The translations under genes and the position numbers were made by a program. A stretch of DNA of 64,000 nucleotides. Source: Phallus indusiatus (lineage: Eukaryota; Basidiomycota; Agaricomycetes; Phallales; Phallaceae). A model generated the notes under the pieces. That model was not told the DNA's origin, did no database searches, and saw only the letters and a list, made by a program, of their open reading frames with translations. The stretch's first letter is position 1, and each line of letters begins with the position of its first letter. Below are positions 45,558 to 57,928 of the stretch, in pieces. The stretch covers positions 86,000 through 149,999 of the forward strand of contig JAQFWX010000087.1 of the NCBI GenBank assembly GCA_027605045.1, written 5' to 3'.

Positions 45558-48500
45558 AATGGAGGAACTCCAAATGGCATCGAATCTTCTGTTTGTTTTT
45601 GAAATTACGTCGAAATTGTATGTAGAGAGAAATTGATATCTGCAGGTGACAATCTTCTTCAAACTTATGTGATTAATTATGATAGACCAGACAGGCATTG
45701 TGAGCATAAATTACCGTGGGTTTGTATGGAGGGTAAAAAAAAATCCGGCAAGATGCGCAAGCAAAACTGAAACTTGAATGACGCGGAACGGGCCGATAAG
45801 AATTAGCGTTTGAAGATGAATCAAGGATGACTTTTGACAAGTTCTCTGGAACCAAACCTAAAACGATTATTTATTTAGACATTTATGGCGAAAGAAGTAT
45901 AGAAGGTGCTACTGGTGAACGACGCCACATGGTGGAGCTTTAAACTTTCTTCAACGCGTGACTCATCGTGACAGTATCTTCGCGTTTTTGCAATCAACCA
46001 TGGCATCGCGCGGCTGAGAACACCAATCAAAATCGGTCTTGTCCATATGTACGAGGATGCCTAATTATATCCTAGAGTCCACTTGACAGCCATTTCAATA
46101 ATAACGTACAGAAAATCATGGAATTTGATTTCTGTTTTTCTCATGATGATCACACTATCACCATTTTGCAGATCGCACATACTCAAGTGAGACCAAAATT
46201 CTCATGGATTGGTATTACCGTTTACGTGAACAGATGGGCGATAAGACAAGATAGCATGACATGTATGATTTATCGGCTTGATCATGTCTGGGGTTTTCAG
46301 GCAAGTGTACGACATTATTTTTGTTAAGGGCTGTAGACTCATTTGCACAACTATTCGATTTTAGATATATGAAATAGATGTCGCAATATATCTAATCTAA
46401 CCCCTCGTGTCGAACTGTAAACTTCCTTCAGTGGCCTATTGTAAACATGATCCGAGTATGTGTTTGTTCTATCTATTTTCGTATGAAGTTACTACGTTGT
46501 TTTGCTCATCGATTTATTAGATCTGTATAACAACCCTTGTATCTTCATAAGACTTTGTTCCGTTATGTCTGAGAGTGGGGTCGGCACATGTCGAGCGGAA
46601 AACTTGGAATGGAAACACATCACTCGCGCAAATATGTGCCTGCGATCATATCGAGAGTGTGTAGACTATTGACTAGAAATAATAACAGAGCTCCGAGCTA
46701 TTTACACAAGATCATAGCAAGACAGCGCTCAAACATTACGCACATGGGAACGCACACTCGCAGTTCAAAGATGTCTAATTACATTCCAGCTGCTCTACAA
46801 ACTGATATTCGCGTAAACCATGCTTCTGGCCGGTATGACCGCGACGAAGTTTGGGTCACGAATTTTCGATGATTGTTCCGATTTCTTGACTGTACTCTGC
46901 ATCTCAATTTGCCTGATGATGTTGCTAAGTGCTGGCATAATTTGAAAATTTCACCCACGTCACCAGCGTGCATGCAGCATGTAGAAGAATTATTCTCTTT
47001 GCTCAAGTAACATTGCTGATGTTCACAAATAGTTCGCTTCTTATGTTTCATATCGCATTTGGTTTATTGCTTTGAAATCATACAGTTTCCTAGGGCATTC
47101 GGTAATAAGATGATGGTTAACCCTGAGGGAGACGCTGGCTGACACGTAAGCGTCACGTTCCGCTTTCCGACTCGTATCTTTTGATTCTCTTCAGACTACG
47201 CTAGCCTCCTCACAACCGACAAATCTTTCATATACACGCTTCGCCTTGGCTCTTCCAGTCTCGTGGATTGAATTCAGTCACTGTTCCCATATTCTGCTAC
47301 GACGTTGTGCCTTCTGGCACTTGCTTGGCATCCTCCTGTCAATGGTGTATACGTTGCGTAACACCCAATGAGATTAGGCCGTCAAGCAGCAGCTTTGAAT
47401 AACCATGGTGGAGGGAAATTTGAGATCTTTCATGTATCGAACCTTTTTGGCTTAAGGCTTAAGTTCAAGTAACTATGGGACCTTCATCTCATCTTCACGG
47501 GGCACTGCCACAAGTCCGACACGCGTTTATGGTCATGCAGCATTTGAAACATTGATGGTAGGTTTGTCGATGTAATTTGTGTTTTATGAAATTGATTCCT
47601 GGTTGATGGCAATCCCCTATGGAAGCCGCAAAGCTTGGCAGATGGGGAGGGCTGTATTCTAGATTCGACCCTTTGCGATTAATCTCTTGCTCCAACGTTA
47701 CCGCGTTACTTACAAAAGGAGAAACTTCGTTGAAATTGAGAATTTTCTCCTGGTACGCATCCTGCAACGGATCTATATATCGAGGGTTCGTAAAAAACGC
47801 ATTCCTGGGCTGTAGTCGTTGACAACTTATATCGACATTGATATTTTGATAGGGTAATCGGATGAATTGCATTCAAGTTGTGGATCTGATTGAGCATACT
47901 AGGTCGAATTATTCACTCTCTCTGATGACAATGAACTGATTACTTTATCCTGCTGTCATTTAGCCATCGGAAAGGATCTTGATTCCAGGCCGTAACGTAC
48001 CGGACCCCGGTAATCTAAATCAAGGTTAGATATATTACTACATAGAGTTCTTTGATCCTTATCGTTTATTATCTCAGTTGTTCCAAGCTAATACATCCGT
48101 AGGTTTATGTACCGGACCGGATGACTGAATGGAAAGAATTGAAGAGCTGATGCTTTAGCTATAAGAAGACATTCGTCTTTCCCATGGACGATCTGCGGTA
48201 ATAGGAGCATTTCTCGCGATTACTCTACCCCAAGAAGTCTGCGGACTGTGGAGGATACACGCGGATACAACAATGATCGATGATCTTTGACGACTGCCGG
48301 TAATTGAGATTGCGCAATAAACAAGATTGGGGTTCTAAGTGAAACGCAGTTCACTAATACAGATCCAACTGTCCATCTCCTAAACTCTTCCTAAAGCATT
48401 GCGATTATGGTTCTTCGTTTCGTCGTAGAACTAAGAAAGGGGGCTAAAACTGCATCAAGCGGACGCATTAGTGTTAGGGCTGGCAACTCATATTCGCATC

Positions 48501-49397
48501 AGGAACAAGGGTATGCCATGAGATTACGTTTATGTATGTGTAGTCTTGCTGTCCACAGTCGGTACCTAAACATACAGGGTAACTAATTTCTTTGTCTAGT
48601 GATCTCGCGACGTGAAGTAATAGCTTGTGTTACAACCATCATGTGACTACACAGTGATTGTTCTAGAATCTAAGCTGGGCGTGCGCATAAGAATTCCTTC
48701 CTCGGGTCTGTCAAGGTGGAGTTGATAGTTCCGTAAAGCTGGATACATATTTGCTGGTACTTGGGAATAGAAGTGGGTCAATAATGTCATTAAAGTTCAC
48801 GGTATAGTTCGTTCTTTGAGCCAAATTCGTTTCTCGCCGCAAGACTAATTACTAACTTCCGGCTATTTCGGGCGCCGAAGCGAGCGAATGGCGAGGGATC
48901 TTCGAGCTTCTAGCTTCGACAGCTCTAGCAGCTGAGGGCCGACGAAATGATTAATGACTTGTTATTATCTGATTTCACCCACCGCCCTCTCTGGTATTCT
49001 CACTCTGGTTTATTTTTAGCTATAAAGGTTCGCAGAAGTCGATCACATTCTCATTTACACATGTTCTGCACAAGTTTACCTCAACAAAAAAACCATGGAG
49101 CAGGACGGTATGTATAAATATATCTCTTTTGACTCGTTTATTTGAAAAACTTAGTTTCTGAAACATTCTGTAAAGCCAGGCTCTCCTTAATCGGGACAAA
49201 TCACGCGAGCAATCCATGTTGACACTTTCCTATACAGAGAAGTAACATTGGGCTGGCAGCTCGTGGGGATGGCTTTTTATCGTAAAGGGGCGAATGCGGG
49301 TCCAAGTGTTTTATTTATTGGCACTCATTAGACTCACGCGTTCTTTAGAGTATATAATGACTGGGCCTGTATGAAGTGAGACGGTCGAGTCTTCGCA
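45558..49397. other. Long gene-poor stretch
   Basis: About 3.8 kb with no gene I can support. The longest frame is 47495-47872 (minus, 125 codons), which has no recognisable domain and no splice partner. No terminal repeats, transposase or reverse-transcriptase motifs, tRNA-like TTCGA loop contexts or tandem repeats were seen by eye. It may hold decayed sequence or untranslated RNA. Confidence 0.4.
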
Positions 49398-51883
49398 ATG
49401 TCCGAAGAAGAAGCCACCAGACTCTCCCTCAAAAAGGTGGAATCATCGAAGCTAAACGATGTAGATGATTTGGCTCCCCCTAATACCGAACCTTTCAAGC
49501 TTTCGGAGGCCTTTTGTGGGAATAAGCGTGCCAAGAGCGTTCAATTGGATGCTGTGGCGACCGAGGTAGGCGTTCTCGTGATTCGTCAACGAAGGAATAT
49601 TTCCTTAAAAAAATGGTTTCTGCTTAGCTATCAGTTTTTGACGATCCTATTCTGTCACCGTATTATCAACCCACCTCCAATTATGAAGGAATACATCGTT
49701 TTGATCCAAAGGCGCGATGGACCTATCGAGAAGAGAAGGTGAGGAGGACCCGAATCTATTGATCATACTCACAAAAAAGTTGTCTTGTTTTCTAGGCTCT
49801 CGTCCGTAAACTAGACTGGCGAATCACGCTTTGGGCAGGTATTGCCTTTGCGGCGCTCAACCTTGATCAAAGCAGTCTTTATCAAGCAAACAGCGACAAC
49901 CTGCTTCCCGACCTCAATATGACGACGAACGATTTCAACCTCGGGAATCAGCTGTTCCGAGCTGCTTTCCTCGTTTCTGAGATACCGTCTCAATTGATCG
50001 CGAAACGATTTGGTCCTGAGAGATGGATCCCAATTCAGATGTGCGCTTGGGCGATAGTCACGGCCGCCCAATTCTTTTTGAGTGGGCGGTCTTCGTTCTT
50101 TGCTTGTCAGTTTTTGTTGGGAATTTTGGAGGGCGGTTTCATCCCGACTCTTGTTTTGTATCTGAGTTGTGAGTTCATTACCTGCCGGTGATCTCGTGGT
50201 CAGGCCTTGACTGCGAATATTCCAAAACTAGATTTTTATAAAAAGAGGGAATTGCCTTTGCGTCTTGCTTATTTCTGGACTTCCTTAGCTGTATGCAATA
50301 TCCTTAGCGCATTTCTCGCTCTTGGTATACTACGGATGGAAGGTGTCCTAAATAAAGCTGGATGGAGGTGCGTTATCGCTCCGTATTGGCTGGCACTACT
50401 AGAGTTCGCTTATCTTGTATCAGATGGCTTTTCTTGATATTGTGATTATCTATTGATCTCATATTAGCACCGCGTCACCCTTCTTATATGAAACTGTTGA
50501 CAGGGGACTCGCTACTCTCCTAGTCGGACTAGCAACATTTGTTATGATGCCCGCGTCGCCAACGCAAACGAAGAATGTATTCTGGCCAAATGGTTGGTTT
50601 ACGGAACGTGAAGAGATCATTATGGTAAATCGAATTTTAAGGGACGATCCAACGAAGGTGAGAATATTAAAAAAATAAATTTCCCAATTCGAGTTCGGTC
50701 TTTGACCTTCCTTCTATCTCTTCTAAAAGGGGGACATGCACAACCGTCAGGGTATTACCCTCAAACGATTACTGAGGGAACTTGCAGATTTCGACCTTTA
50801 TCCTTTGTACGCCATCGGGTTCCTATTCTGCATCCCGATTACTCCGCCAGGATTCTACATTTCATTAAATTTAAGGAGTATTGGGTATGTAGTACCTTTC
50901 TTCAATGTATTCGCATCTGACTCCTGAGGGACTGATGATTATCACGAATCAGGTTTACTACGGCGCAGACTAATCTCCTTTTCATTCCGTTTACTGCTTT
51001 GGGACTGCTAACTCTCTTGGGCATCACATTTTTCTCTGAGATAGTTGATAACCGAGCTTTTGTCTCCATGGCACAGGATTTATGGGCCTTACCTTGCCTC
51101 GTTGCTCTTTATACTCTACCTCCCAACCCTAATCCATGGGTATATTATGTGCGCATGCTCTTGTATTGATGCGCCCGAGGTTCGGGAGTTCTGACATGTA
51201 AATTCCATCAACGCCAGGCTATCACGTCAGTGCTCTTGGCCTATCCATATGTGCGTACAGGCTATCTCATGCACACATTGGTTTCATTGATTTCTGAATC
51301 TATTAACATTAAAAAACATTAGACAAACGCCATACGTAAGTTGTATTGTTTTGATCCAGTCAATGAACCGTTCCTCATGGTATTATTTTGATTGAGACAG
51401 AGGTAGGATGGTGTTCACGAAACGCTGGTGCAGTGTCCAATCGCGCCATCAATGCGTCACTTTACAACATGTTCGCTCAGGCCGGATCTATTGTGTCAGC
51501 GCAGATATACAAGGCGAATGATGCGCCCCGATGTGATCCTTTCTCTTTTTATGGACACCTACACGAACTGGGAAGCTAATTTTAGAATGCTCTAGATCGC
51601 CGGGGAAATCGAACGCTCATCATTATCTGTCTGTTCAACATCCTAATATTATACCCTTCAACATGGTTGTACTATAAGTGGCGTAACAAGAGGCGAGATA
51701 AGGTGTGGAACGCGATGTCTCCAGAGGTGGGTTACTTGTTTATTCAATTTTTGTGGGGCCTGACCGCACTCGGCGGCTAATGCTTCTTTTTCTATTTTTT
51801 TTCTTCTACAGGCAAAAGCGAATTATCTTGCAACAACCAAAGACGTTGGGAATAGGCGGCTTGACTTCCGGTTTGTCTATTGA
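49398..51883 (+). CDS. MFS transporter, anion:cation symporter family
   Basis: A multi-exon gene whose product should be a 12-helix plasma-membrane permease of about 500 residues. The start is [13 protein letters not shown]. An acidic cytosolic N-terminus leads to A-R-W-T-Y-R-E-E-K, then L-D-W-R-I-T-L-W and the first helix with [10 protein letters not shown]. Typical ACS (Dal5/allantoate permease-like) landmarks follow: [55 protein letters not shown] and F-T-E-R-E-E. Later come [18 protein letters not shown] and [11 protein letters not shown]. Family members carry organic anions such as allantoate, nicotinate or vitamins; the substrate here is not predictable. Confidence 0.85.
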
Positions 51884-52882
51884 GTTCCCATTGTGTTCTT
51901 CCGAGATGCCGCCTTTATTCGTGGACTTCTGCCGTACCTTCCGTTGGGCGTATCGTAAGGATCTTTGAGGGTTTTCATGTAATGTGTGTAGTACACAAGG
52001 CTATCGAATTCTTTTTTCAGTTTTTTACTCCTTTAAGAGCACTTGACATGTGAACTGGCTGAGTGACTGCGCTGCCCCCTCCGAGTATTGTGATTATTAA
52101 AAATAGACAAGTTTTCAGTTAGTGCCCGACTTCCATCTCTTCACTAAACCCAGGTTGACAGATCAAAGTTGAGTATTATTTTCCACGGAACATGTGTGAC
52201 AGTACTGCGGTTAAAAAGCTATGTTTGTTTTCTGAAAATGTCTGTGCTGTTAGTGACATCAAACGTCCCTCGGTCTCCTCCCGCACACAGATGATATCTT
52301 TTTGAAATTGTGGGCACCATTACTAATAATGCTTTGCCTCAAGTTTTGTTCTCTATTCAAATTGCCTTATGAATTGGATCTCTCGAATAGCCAAATTTCC
52401 GCAGTTTCGTTGAAGAACTTCCTTCGCAGTCCGACGGGTGAAAATTCCCATGAACTCGCTGAAATTCTATTCCCATTGGTGGTGGTGGCAAGCCAGAGAG
52501 ACCCGGCTTTGGATCTATCGCAGCCGCAGGCGCTTAGTCGTCTTCCCGACGATGATTGCCGCCGCTTTGTCATTGTCCAGACGCAGTCCGTTTTAATTCG
52601 ACCATCAATGCGTCAAAGATCTTTACCTTCAGTTTTCTTCATTTCCTTCCACGACCATTTGTTTTTCCTTATTTTCTTATTATCTTTCTCCTCTTGAACC
52701 ACTGCCCTCGCCTTCGGAACCATAACGCGCCCTTTGTAACTTAATTCGCGGATCGTCTCATTCCTCCTAAAATCGACACGTAACGCCGACGAGGTTTACG
52801 ACCCCCAACTTGTGATACACCCCCTTTCAAATAAGTATCCCTATCTCATCTTGTCCCGGAACAGCATTTCGTCTCAACTATC
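51884..52882. other. Intergenic between the two MFS genes
   Basis: A plus-strand frame at 52302-52697 (131 codons) has no recognisable domain and is not joined to either neighbour. A T-rich, C-rich stretch near 52620-52880 looks like the promoter of the next gene. Confidence 0.4.
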
Positions 52883-55142
52883 ATGGAGAACCATGGCCAA
52901 GCTACTGCCTATTCAGTCAATGCAGAACCCCGCTCACCTATCGATCGCCAAACCACCAAGTATCAGCTATACTCGTGGAGGTTTCCTGGAGCGTTCAGTT
53001 TAGTGGTGTTTTCATTTGTGACTGGTCTCATTTATCCTTGGTTTGGGGCCATTTCTGAGCAAGGTCAGTGTCAACGCTCAAGGGGGTCGCTGAGGCATCG
53101 GTTGCTGAAAAACGCTGGTTTTAGCCGCGCGAGAATTGCATGTTTCAGTTAGACGAATCAACTGGCTAGGCATCAGCCTTAACGTCGTATTTCTGCCAGT
53201 ATCATTGGCTACGCCTTTTTTCTGTTCGCGCTACGGACTACGAAATGCATGCTTGTTCGGGGCTGTATGCCTCGTCTTGGGAACGTGGATTCGTTTCATC
53301 GGTGTTTCGAGGCATCATAAGAATGATTATGGAATAATTGTTATTGGTCAAGTAAGCCAAGACAATACTTCATTCGCATCAAGAAAAAGATTCTCTTATA
53401 ACTAATACAATTTTTGAAAGTTAATACTTGGCATCGCGGAGCCCATATTTCTCATTGTCGGTCCAAAGTTTTCACAAGCTTGGTTCGACTTTGACGGACG
53501 AACGACGGTTACGATGCTTGTCTCTGTTGGTGAATTCCTATTTCATCATTTTTTTAAGGGGCTTTCGGCTCAAATACCTCCTTAGCGAATCCCGTCGGAG
53601 CGGGTCTTGGCCAAATTCTTCCTTCAATTCTGGGCAGTACAAGACACTCCGTTCGTAGTCTTTCAAATATTTTTGATTGATAACTAACGGATAAATCGCA
53701 GGTTTTGATTTTAGGAATCATCTGTACCGTCATATCGCCGTTGGCGTTGTTGATTTATTCTAATCCTCCAACTCCACCTAGTAAGCAGGCGCATAACATA
53801 CGATATCACAACGAAAAAAAAACTGAACTTAATTAAACTTTTCGTGTAGCATTTTCTGGAGCTCAGCCTTCTCCTGAGCCGATTGATACACTGCGGGCAT
53901 TATTTGGGGTTCCGGTGAATAAAAAGGGCTTGCCTTTCAGGACAAGGCTTGATTTTTTCATCATTTGTTATGCATTTGCGATATACGTTGGCGCGTAAGC
54001 TATCATTCTCACTGTAGACTTGAGCTTCAATTTCTTCTTACGCATACTTGTCAGTGTCAACGGATTTGCTCTGCTAACCGGGCAGTTGTTCCGACCATAT
54101 GGCTTTTCAGACACCCAATCCGGCCTTTTTGTAAGTTTAACTTCCATTCTCGTCGTAGGATCTTGATTAAAATCATTTCAAGGGGGCGTGTTTGTTGTTG
54201 GTAAGGAGCCAGAATTGCCGGATTCAATACATAGACTCAACATATCACAGACAGGACTAGCTGCTTCAGCTGTAACTTCACCGCTCTTTGATCGTGTGTT
54301 CACAAAGCATATCACAATTAGTATAAAAGTTTGCATCTTTATACTAAGTGGCGCCTGGTAAGTGTCCCAAATACTTCTCAAGACGCCTTTCTGACGCCAA
54401 TGTTGTTTTTGCTTTGTGGCGCAGGCTAAGTCTAATTTGGGCAAGTTAGTGACCTTTTTAGCTCTATCATGGACAATCTTCTGACCTTTGCTCCAGTAAG
54501 ACCACACGATCGTGCTGGAATTTTCGTTACGGTGACCGCTATTGGATCAACATCGCTTACTCTATTACCTCTTGCTCTTGAGTTGGGATGCGATCTTCTC
54601 GAAGATCCTGAGACAAGTTCTGCCATCCTTTGGTGCCTGTACGTCATATTCATTTTGTTACTTGACGCCGGCGTAATAATAATTTTCTAATATAGCGGCA
54701 ACCTCTCCACTATTATATTCGTTCTCGGTTAGTATTCAAATAATCTCATTTAAGTCGTCATAAATTGAAACATGTGTTCAATAGTTGAGGGAGCCTTGGT
54801 GGATAATAGTCCAAGTGCTTCTCCACACGGGAATTTGCACAAAGCGACCATATTCGCTGGTGTCATGGCTTGTTCCGCCGGACTTTTTGGATGTGTCGGT
54901 CTCAAAGGACTCAAAAATTCTCGCCGAGAATTGGATGCACAACGTGAACAGGAGCTAAGGAATAATAGTAAAGCGGAGATTCCATTGACGAGCGTAAGGC
55001 ATTCAATAGCTTCGAATAGTAGCACACAGTCATTGCCTATGACTATGCCTGCTCAGGTATGAAAACAAAAACACAACTGGCCTCATTTCAGGATACCCCT
55101 TATGTACGACTGGGCGATTACGACGGCGACAATGATCATTAG
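52883..55142 (+). CDS. MFS transporter, SLC49/FLVCR-like
   Basis: A gene of about a dozen exons starting MENHGQATAYSVNAEP. The conserved parts are Y-x-L-Y-x-W-R-F, S-V-R-R-I-N-W-L-G-I-S-L-N-V-V-F-L-P, the loop R-Y-G-L-R-N-A with G-T-W-I-R-F, G-Q-I-L-G-I-A-E-P-I-F, A-W-F and A-N-P-V-G-A-G-L-G-Q-I-L. This pattern, with N-P-x-G-x-G-x-G after an A-W-F helix, is that of the SLC49 group (FLVCR and DIRC2 relatives). Animal members move heme or choline; the fungal substrate is unknown. One exon is only 18 nt (54183-54200, coding GACLLL), needed to keep the frame. The C-terminus is a long polar cytosolic tail ending YVRLGDYDGDNDH. Confidence 0.8.
54183..54200 (+). other. 18-nt microexon of the SLC49-like gene
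   Basis: This sits between TTTCAAG and GTAAGG. It joins S-G-L-F and T-G-L-A-A-S in phase as G-A-C-L-L-L within a membrane helix. Automatic gene finders could easily miss it. Confidence 0.6.
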
Positions 55143-55943
55143 GTACGTAGCTGCTTGCTACATCCGTCTATGTCGATGTTGTTTAACTTTCAAAACCAGA
55201 CTCAACTCATGCTCAAGCTCTACTTTATTTTATCTCTTAATTTTGCACTTCCACACACAAACCATATCATTTTCAATAATTTATAAAAGAAAAAACACAC
55301 CGAACCATCCAATTTTTGTTTCTCTTTGTTGTCGATTATTGTGGACTCGGATTCTTCCTTTGATCCGCATTAGTGCGCGCGCTCTGTATGTATTAGTTGT
55401 TCATCTCCTGCTAGGCGCGTTGCGTCCCTCCCCTTGTTTTCCACGTGCTGTCATTCATTCATCGATGATGTTCTGCAATAAACGCATTGTTTTCGGATAT
55501 GTTGCCGATGCGCGAAGGACGGACAATACTAATCTACGCTGTAATGGAGCCGGTCGCCGGCCGGCCGTCGAGTCCTTTAGGCATGGTTGGTACTGCATAG
55601 TTGACTGTGTTTTGTAAAGGTCTCTTCCATTAAATGGGCACAATGAAATAAATGATTCCATTTAAATTATTATGAATGGTTGAAATGAAGTTGGGGCGCC
55701 GGGCCTCGCCATACAGAAGCCATTTCATCTTTCAATTATGAAGGTAACTTTTTCTGATATACATAGATGCAATCTACACCTGAGCTTGTACTCTCTTCAC
55801 CTTTAGTGGTCAAGCTATAAGTTAAGCACTGAATTTGATTGGACTGCAAGGCTTTGAGGACACTTGACGTAATCGTGACAGTGCGCGCTTGTCACGCGAT
55901 CTTAGAAGTTTTGCACTTTTTTTCTGTACCTCGTTGTCCAACT
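55143..55943. other. Intergenic
   Basis: A plus-strand frame at 55102-55617 overlaps the end of the transporter and has no recognisable features. Otherwise this is the 3' flank of the transporter and the promoter of the EME1-like gene. Confidence 0.45.
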
Positions 55944-57641
55944 ATGTCAGAAGCCGATATCATTGTTATAAGCGATGACTCTGATATTGAGCCTCCCCAT
56001 GCTGCCCATACTCTATACGAAAGCGATGAAGACATCTTCTTTTCTAAGGATCGGAGACGGTCCAGTCCTGTTTTGCCACCCTCTTCAAGTCTGCCACCGT
56101 CAAGTCAAGAGCAAGTATATGACATATCTGATTTGAGTGACGATGAGATACCCGACCCATTTCGTGCCGACCTATTTCGCGATCTTTCCAAACAGCCGAC
56201 TCAGAGATATCAGGTAATGTGATATACACAGGATGTGACCGTAGTATAAAGGTTATTCTTTTACAGAGTAGCTCTCTGCCTTCTTCTCCTGAGTCTTTGA
56301 AGAGGAAGCCATCTCAAAGCGAAGACAAAGTCGATGGTCCTGATCTGTCAAAGCCCAAGGTCAAACGGCGCAGAAAAACCGCTGAGGAGAAGGCACTTGA
56401 ACAAGCTGTTAAAGTATGTTTCTTTTATCAATGTTGAGAACCCTTTTTGAGACTGTCATAAGGAACTTGAAAAGGCAAAAAAGAAGGAGGAAACTCTTCG
56501 AAAAAAGGCAGAACTCGCAGCACAAAAGGTAGATTCTTTAGAACGTATTTGACTTGTCTACACATTGAGGTCTGTTTCTCAGGCGGAAGAAAAGGTTGCG
56601 CATAAGGCTTCCAAGGCTGCTAACAAACTCGTTATCGATAAGAAAGCTACATTGAAAGATATGATCGTTGAGGTCTCGCCACGCTTGGTAAACGCGCCTC
56701 TCTTTCATCCATTGAGGCTCAAAATGGCGGAGTATCAATGCCAAGTTCACCCTATATCTTCCTCCTCCGGAGGTACGGTTGAACTGATTGATGTTAACAA
56801 ATTACGAAATCTCAATATCAACATCATTCGCTGGAAACGTCATGTCAAAGCAACGTATGATGAATCTCAGCGAAAGTGGATACCGCTTCCCGAAGACAAA
56901 CACCACTTACGCCCCGAAGGAACGTATTTGATCTATGTTACGGGAGATGATCTTGTCAATAGTCTCGGCAAGAACCCTACTGTCCCATCCTTGGAGGTTC
57001 AGGTTTCGACGCTCAGGCAAATTCTCGGTCCAAAATATCACATACATCTAATGATTTGCGGTTGGAAGGGAAAGACGAATGTGACAAAGATTCTTGATTA
57101 CGTTCAGGAGCAACTTGTAACCTTGCAAGTTAAAGAAAGCCTATTTATCGAGGAAGTCGTTAGCATCACCGACGCTGTTACATGGATATACAATATCTCA
57201 GCGGACTTAGGTTGGTTTTGAGGCCATGTCATTCCGAGCATCTGATTCATTTAGTTTAGGCATCAAACCTTACAAGCTTATCGAGCGTTCTCATTTACCA
57301 TTTTGTCCTAATTCAGGGAATATCAAAACTGGAAGAGGGAACTCCGATACTTTTGAAAAGATGTTAGCTCAACTTCCAAGACTTTCGGAACGCTCTTCTC
57401 GTGCCGTAGTCAAGCAGTTCGGATCCATTAATAAGTTGATGGAAGAGTACAAAAAGGCCGAATCAAGAGGAGGTGGTCCGACGATGTTAATCAATGTTCC
57501 CGTACGTTCGTTGACTATTCTTTGGTTCTCAAACTGAAAGATTGTCAGGTTCCTGGGTCCGATCGAATCTTGAATAAAGCTCTTTCGGAACGCTTGTATC
57601 ATCTTCTCTGGGGATCTGATCCCAAGGTTTTGGTAAACTGA
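55944..57641 (+). CDS. EME1-like ERCC4-domain protein
   Basis: About six exons give a protein of roughly 490 residues. The N-terminus (MSEADIIVISDDSDIEPP) has the acidic I-V-I-S-D-D-S-D SUMO-interaction-like motif and a Ser-rich region. A basic coiled coil follows (K-R-R-R-K-T-A-E-E-K-A-L; E-K-A-K-K-K-E-E). Then comes an ERCC4-like fold with V-H-P-I-S, I-R-W-K-R, Y-L-I-Y-V-T-G-D-D-L-V, Y-H-I-H-L-M-I-C-G and E-E-V-V-S-I-T-D-A-V, and finally helix-hairpin-helix sequences (L-P-R-L-S-E-R-S-S-R-A-V; V-P-G-S-D-R-I-L-N-K-A-L-S-E-R). The ERKxxxD nuclease motif is absent, as expected for EME1/Mms4, the non-catalytic partner of Mus81 in cutting branched DNA. Assignment rests on this layout. Confidence 0.75.
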
Positions 57642-57928
57642 TTTCAGTTATGTAAACAGTAACGTTAAAGTATCACCAATTTTTCTGTTAATTTTTTTTG
57701 AATTGCATTACTTGTATTGTTAGATATCTCAGTTCCTTTTAATATCATATGTTCGTTGTATACAATAGTCACCAAAGCCTGTAAGCTTATCAGCCTGCCT
57801 CAGTCCTTCAGGCTTGTGACGTTCGTGACGCGTGACGACTGCTTACTTCATTCAATTTCCCCAGCATCGTTCTTAACTCGCACAGAAAAGTCGCCGCTCT
57901 CCGTTATATGTCCTTGATCAAGTAGCAA

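Noticed and set aside
47495..47872. Minus-strand frame of 125 codons in the gene-poor stretch
   Set aside because: It has no recognisable domain, no signal or membrane segment and no neighbouring exon in phase.
45558..49397. tRNA genes or CRISPR-like arrays
   Set aside because: No GGTTCGAATCC-type loops with matching acceptor stems, and no regularly spaced repeats, were found here or elsewhere in the window by eye.
55102..55617. Plus-strand frame of 171 codons after the SLC49-like gene
   Set aside because: It starts inside the last transporter exon in another frame and is rich in T-run-derived Phe/Leu; no homology is apparent.
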